A stretch of 64,000 bases of DNA. Origin: Clostridiales bacterium (lineage in GTDB: Bacteria > Bacillota > Clostridia > Oscillospirales > Acutalibacteraceae). The position numbers were made by a program, and so were the translations under genes. The notes beneath the pieces are model-generated. The model was given only the letters and a program-made list of their open reading frames with translations. It did no database searches and was not told the origin of the DNA. Shown here piece by piece: positions 61,763 to 64,000 of the stretch. The stretch lies in NCBI GenBank assembly GCA_012523185.1, contig JAAYIY010000001.1, forward strand, positions 1-64,000, written 5' to 3'. Position 1 is the stretch's first letter; each line of letters starts with the position of its first letter.

Positions 61763-64000
61763 TTAAAAATCAAAAAAACTCATCTGCGCCGTTTTTGGAA
61801 GCTTGTTAAGCGCTCCCGACTCCTCAAGAGCGGCGATAACAGTCTTTGACACGCCTGAACGCCTTTGAATGTCTTCGACAGAAACATAATCGCCTTCTCC
61901 GTCTTCGCGCGCCCTGGCCAAGGCTTCCGCCGCGACGCCGCCCGTTCCGTCAAGAGAGGAGAAGGGGAGGCGTATTTTTCCGCCCTCAAGCTTATATACA
62001 AACGCGTCTGACTTATAAACATCCACCGGAAGAAACTGTATGCCGCGCGCCATCATTTCATTCACAATCTGAAGTGAGGTCAAGGCGCTGTTTTCTTTAT
62101 CAGTCGCATCTCTGCCCATTGCCGCGATTGACGCGATTCGTTTTTTTACAGCATCGCGCCCCGACATTATGGCGGCTGTGTCAAGATCCTCGATTTTGAC
62201 TGTCAAATATACGGAGTAATATTCTGTCGGATAATAAATTTTGTACCATGCAAGGCGCAAAGCGGATATGACATATGCCGCGGCGTGCGCCTTTGGGAAC
62301 ATATATTTAATCTTCATGCATGAATCAATGTACCATTGCTCGACGCCCGCGTCCTTCATTGCCTTGATGTATTCGGCTGTCAGTTTTTTTTCCGCGTGAC
62401 CTTTGCGGACAATCTCCATAATCTTAAAAGCGGTCAGCGGCTCGACTCCCTTGTACATAAGGTATGTCATGATGCTGTCGCGCGTACCGATGACGCTTGA
62501 AATCGTGCATACTCCCGACTTGATAAGGTTTTGCGCGTTGCCGAGCCAAACACCCTCGCCATGTGACAAACCTGAGATCTGCAAAAGGTCTGAGAACTTT
62601 TTTGGCTTGGCGTCCATGAACATCTGGCGGACAAACGGCGTCCCCATTTCGGGGATGGAGAGCGTGCCCGTTTCACAGCCGATGTCCCCGCTTGTCACGC
62701 CGAGGGGTTCGGGGCTTTCAAAAAGCTTGTAGATTTTTGGGTCGCAAATGTCGGTGTCAAGCACTGAAATACCCGTGGTTTCCTCAAGATATTTGTAAAT
62801 CGTCGGCACGTCGTGACCAAGTATATCAAGCTTTAAAATTGTGTCATGCAGTGAATCATAGTCAAAATGTGTTGTTTTTGTGCCTTTATCGGAATCGTCG
62901 GCAGGGTGCTGAATAGGCATGAAGTCCTCAGCCTCCATGTCGCCGGGTATAACGACCATCCCGCCGGGATGCTGACCCGTTGTTCTTTTTACGCCGACAC
63001 AGCCAAGCTTTATCCGCTCCTCCTCAGCTTTCGGAACGCGTATTCCGCGCTCCTCAAAGTATTTTAATATATAAGCAAAAGCTGTTTTTTCGGCGACTTT
63101 TCCTATGGTGCCTGCCTTAAAAACATTTGACGCGCCGAAGATTTCCTCGGTGTATTTGTGTGATTTTGGCTGTTGCTCTCCCGAAAAGTTGAGATCGATA
63201 TCGGGTGATTTATCGCCGTCAAAGCCGAGAAATGTCTCAAAAGGAATGTCGTGACCGTCGCGGCACATTCTTGTGCCGCATTCGGGGCAATCTTTCACGG
63301 GCAAATCAAAGCCGGAGCCGTATGAGCCGTCAGTTATAAATTCGCTGTGTGCGCAGTTTTTGCAGACATAGTGCGGATAAAGCGGATTAACCTCTGATAT
63401 GCCCGCGACAAAAGCGACAAAGGACGACCCTACGGAGCCTCTGGATGCGACAAGATAACCGTTGGAAACGGAGTGCTGCACAAGCTTTTGAGCTATCATA
63501 TAAAGCACTGAAAATCCATTTTTTATGATAGATTCAAGCTCCCGCTCCAGCCTGTCCTCAACATATTTTGGTAAGCTTCTGCCGTAAATCCGGCGGGCGT
63601 TTTCGCGGCAAATGCTTGTAAGCTCCTCGTCGGACCCTTCAATGGCGGGCGGAAAAGAGCCTTTCGGTATCGGAGAAATGTTCTCTGTGAGATCCGCTAT
63701 CGTGTTTGTGTTTTCGACGACGACGCGATATGCAGTTTCTTCGCCCAGGTATGAAAACTCATCAAGCATATCATCAGTCGTCCGAAAATAAAGCGGCGCC
63801 TGCTTGTCCGCGTCTGAAAAGCCTTGGCTTGCCATGATAACCGCTCTGAAAATGGAATCTGACTTGTTAAGGAAATGAACATCGCCTGTCGCGACTGTCA
63901 GTTTATTGAGTTTGTTTCCGATTTCTACAATCTTTTTGTTGATGTCCTCAAGATCGCCCACGCTTTGTATATCTTTGTATTCAGACCGCTGCGATTCTAT
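61763..64000 (-). CDS. polC: DNA polymerase III subunit alpha PolC, C-terminal part (cut by window edge)
   Basis: The frame runs off the right edge; about 745 C-terminal residues of the Gram-positive replicative polymerase are present. The catalytic palm includes [15 protein letters not shown] with the expected aspartates, a four-cysteine zinc site is in [12 protein letters not shown] ... [10 protein letters not shown], and [24 protein letters not shown] and [11 protein letters not shown] are typical of PolC. The C-terminus ends with the beta-clamp-binding-like tail AQMSFFDF. The N-terminal OB, exonuclease and PHP domains lie outside the window. Confidence 0.97.
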   Translation of the reverse strand: MESQRSEYKDIQSVGDLEDINKKIVEIGNKLNKLTVATGDVHFLNKSDSIFRAVIMASQGFSDADKQAPLYFRTTDDMLDEFSYLGEETAYRVVVENTNTIADLTENISPIPKGSFPPAIEGSDEELTSICRENARRIYGRSLPKYVEDRLERELESIIKNGFSVLYMIAQKLVQHSVSNGYLVASRGSVGSSFVAFVAGISEVNPLYPHYVCKNCAHSEFITDGSYGSGFDLPVKDCPECGTRMCRDGHDIPFETFLGFDGDKSPDIDLNFSGEQQPKSHKYTEEIFGASNVFKAGTIGKVAEKTAFAYILKYFEERGIRVPKAEEERIKLGCVGVKRTTGQHPGGMVVIPGDMEAEDFMPIQHPADDSDKGTKTTHFDYDSLHDTILKLDILGHDVPTIYKYLEETTGISVLDTDICDPKIYKLFESPEPLGVTSGDIGCETGTLSIPEMGTPFVRQMFMDAKPKKFSDLLQISGLSHGEGVWLGNAQNLIKSGVCTISSVIGTRDSIMTYLMYKGVEPLTAFKIMEIVRKGHAEKKLTAEYIKAMKDAGVEQWYIDSCMKIKYMFPKAHAAAYVISALRLAWYKIYYPTEYYSVYLTVKIEDLDTAAIMSGRDAVKKRIASIAAMGRDATDKENSALTSLQIVNEMMARGIQFLPVDVYKSDAFVYKLEGGKIRLPFSSLDGTGGVAAEALARAREDGEGDYVSVEDIQRRSGVSKTVIAALEESGALNKLPKTAQMSFFDF

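Overview
The window looks like a chromosomal segment of an endospore-forming, low-to-moderate GC Firmicute of the class Clostridia. The evidence is a PolC-type replicative polymerase, the sporulation protein YunB, the Firmicute marker IreB, a YqzL-like small protein in front of recO, the phoH-ybeY-dgkA-era cluster, two T-box leaders and strong AGGAGG-type ribosome binding sites. The abundance of cytosolic glycosidases suggests a gut or other plant/host-glycan-degrading anaerobe. I saw no rRNA, tRNA, CRISPR array, prophage or complete insertion sequence. The assignment below class level is inference.

Layout. 1-3.3 kb: a truncated sugar:cation symporter (minus) divergent from a sugar isomerase/epimerase-like TIM barrel, then a 50-residue small gene and a TagB/TagF-type glycerophosphotransferase. 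3.4-10.7 kb: a long housekeeping operon phoH-ybeY-dgkA-era-(GH16)-yqzL-recO-mutS2, in which a beta-glucanase-like gene is inserted between era and recO. 10.8-18 kb (minus): uxaC, gcvT, gcvH, gcvPA, gcvPB and a GH29 fucosidase, tightly packed as one apparent operon. 18.1-23.4 kb (minus): a stand-alone TrpB2-type tryptophan synthase beta chain under a Trp T-box, then folA, thyA, a lipid kinase and an rRNA methyltransferase. 23.7-29.6 kb: an exported beta-helix protein, and a plus-strand trio (HexNAc-type kinase, GH84 hexosaminidase, sugar nucleotidyltransferase with beta-helix tail) that can be read as a HexNAc salvage route. 29.8-36 kb: a 41-residue small gene with its own promoter and terminator; ireB-hypothetical-mtaB; pheST under a Phe T-box and a second, translational leader. 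36-43.9 kb: D-lactate dehydrogenase, a low-complexity Asn/Glu/Arg repeat protein, a LysM-CAP exported protein, an SGNH hydrolase, rubrerythrin, ligA and yunB. 44-56.4 kb: a lipoprotein, ThpR, and an accessory glycan locus: GT2 glycosyltransferase, flippase and a 701-residue propeller/alpha-toroid protein on the plus strand, facing a minus-strand pair of its 592-residue paralogue and a GH38 alpha-mannosidase; then a PHP-family phosphoesterase. 56.6-61.7 kb: a two-component system, a DUF6054-like protein and a PglE/PglC-like aminotransferase/glycosyl-1-phosphate transferase pair. 61.8-64 kb: the C-terminal part of polC.

The most unusual material is: (i) the pair of paralogous cytosolic propeller plus alpha-helical-toroid proteins next to a GH38 mannosidase, which may be an uncharacterised carbohydrate-active family; (ii) three translational control structures readable directly from sequence (a hairpin between the Shine-Dalgarno and the ATG of gcvPA, a 10-codon leader ORF directly ahead of pheS, and a hairpin covering the yqzL ribosome binding site); and (iii) a family of at least six interspersed palindromic elements with TTAAGGCAACACCGC ends, including a 181-bp MITE-like copy and internally deleted forms, one of which supplies the rubrerythrin stop codon.
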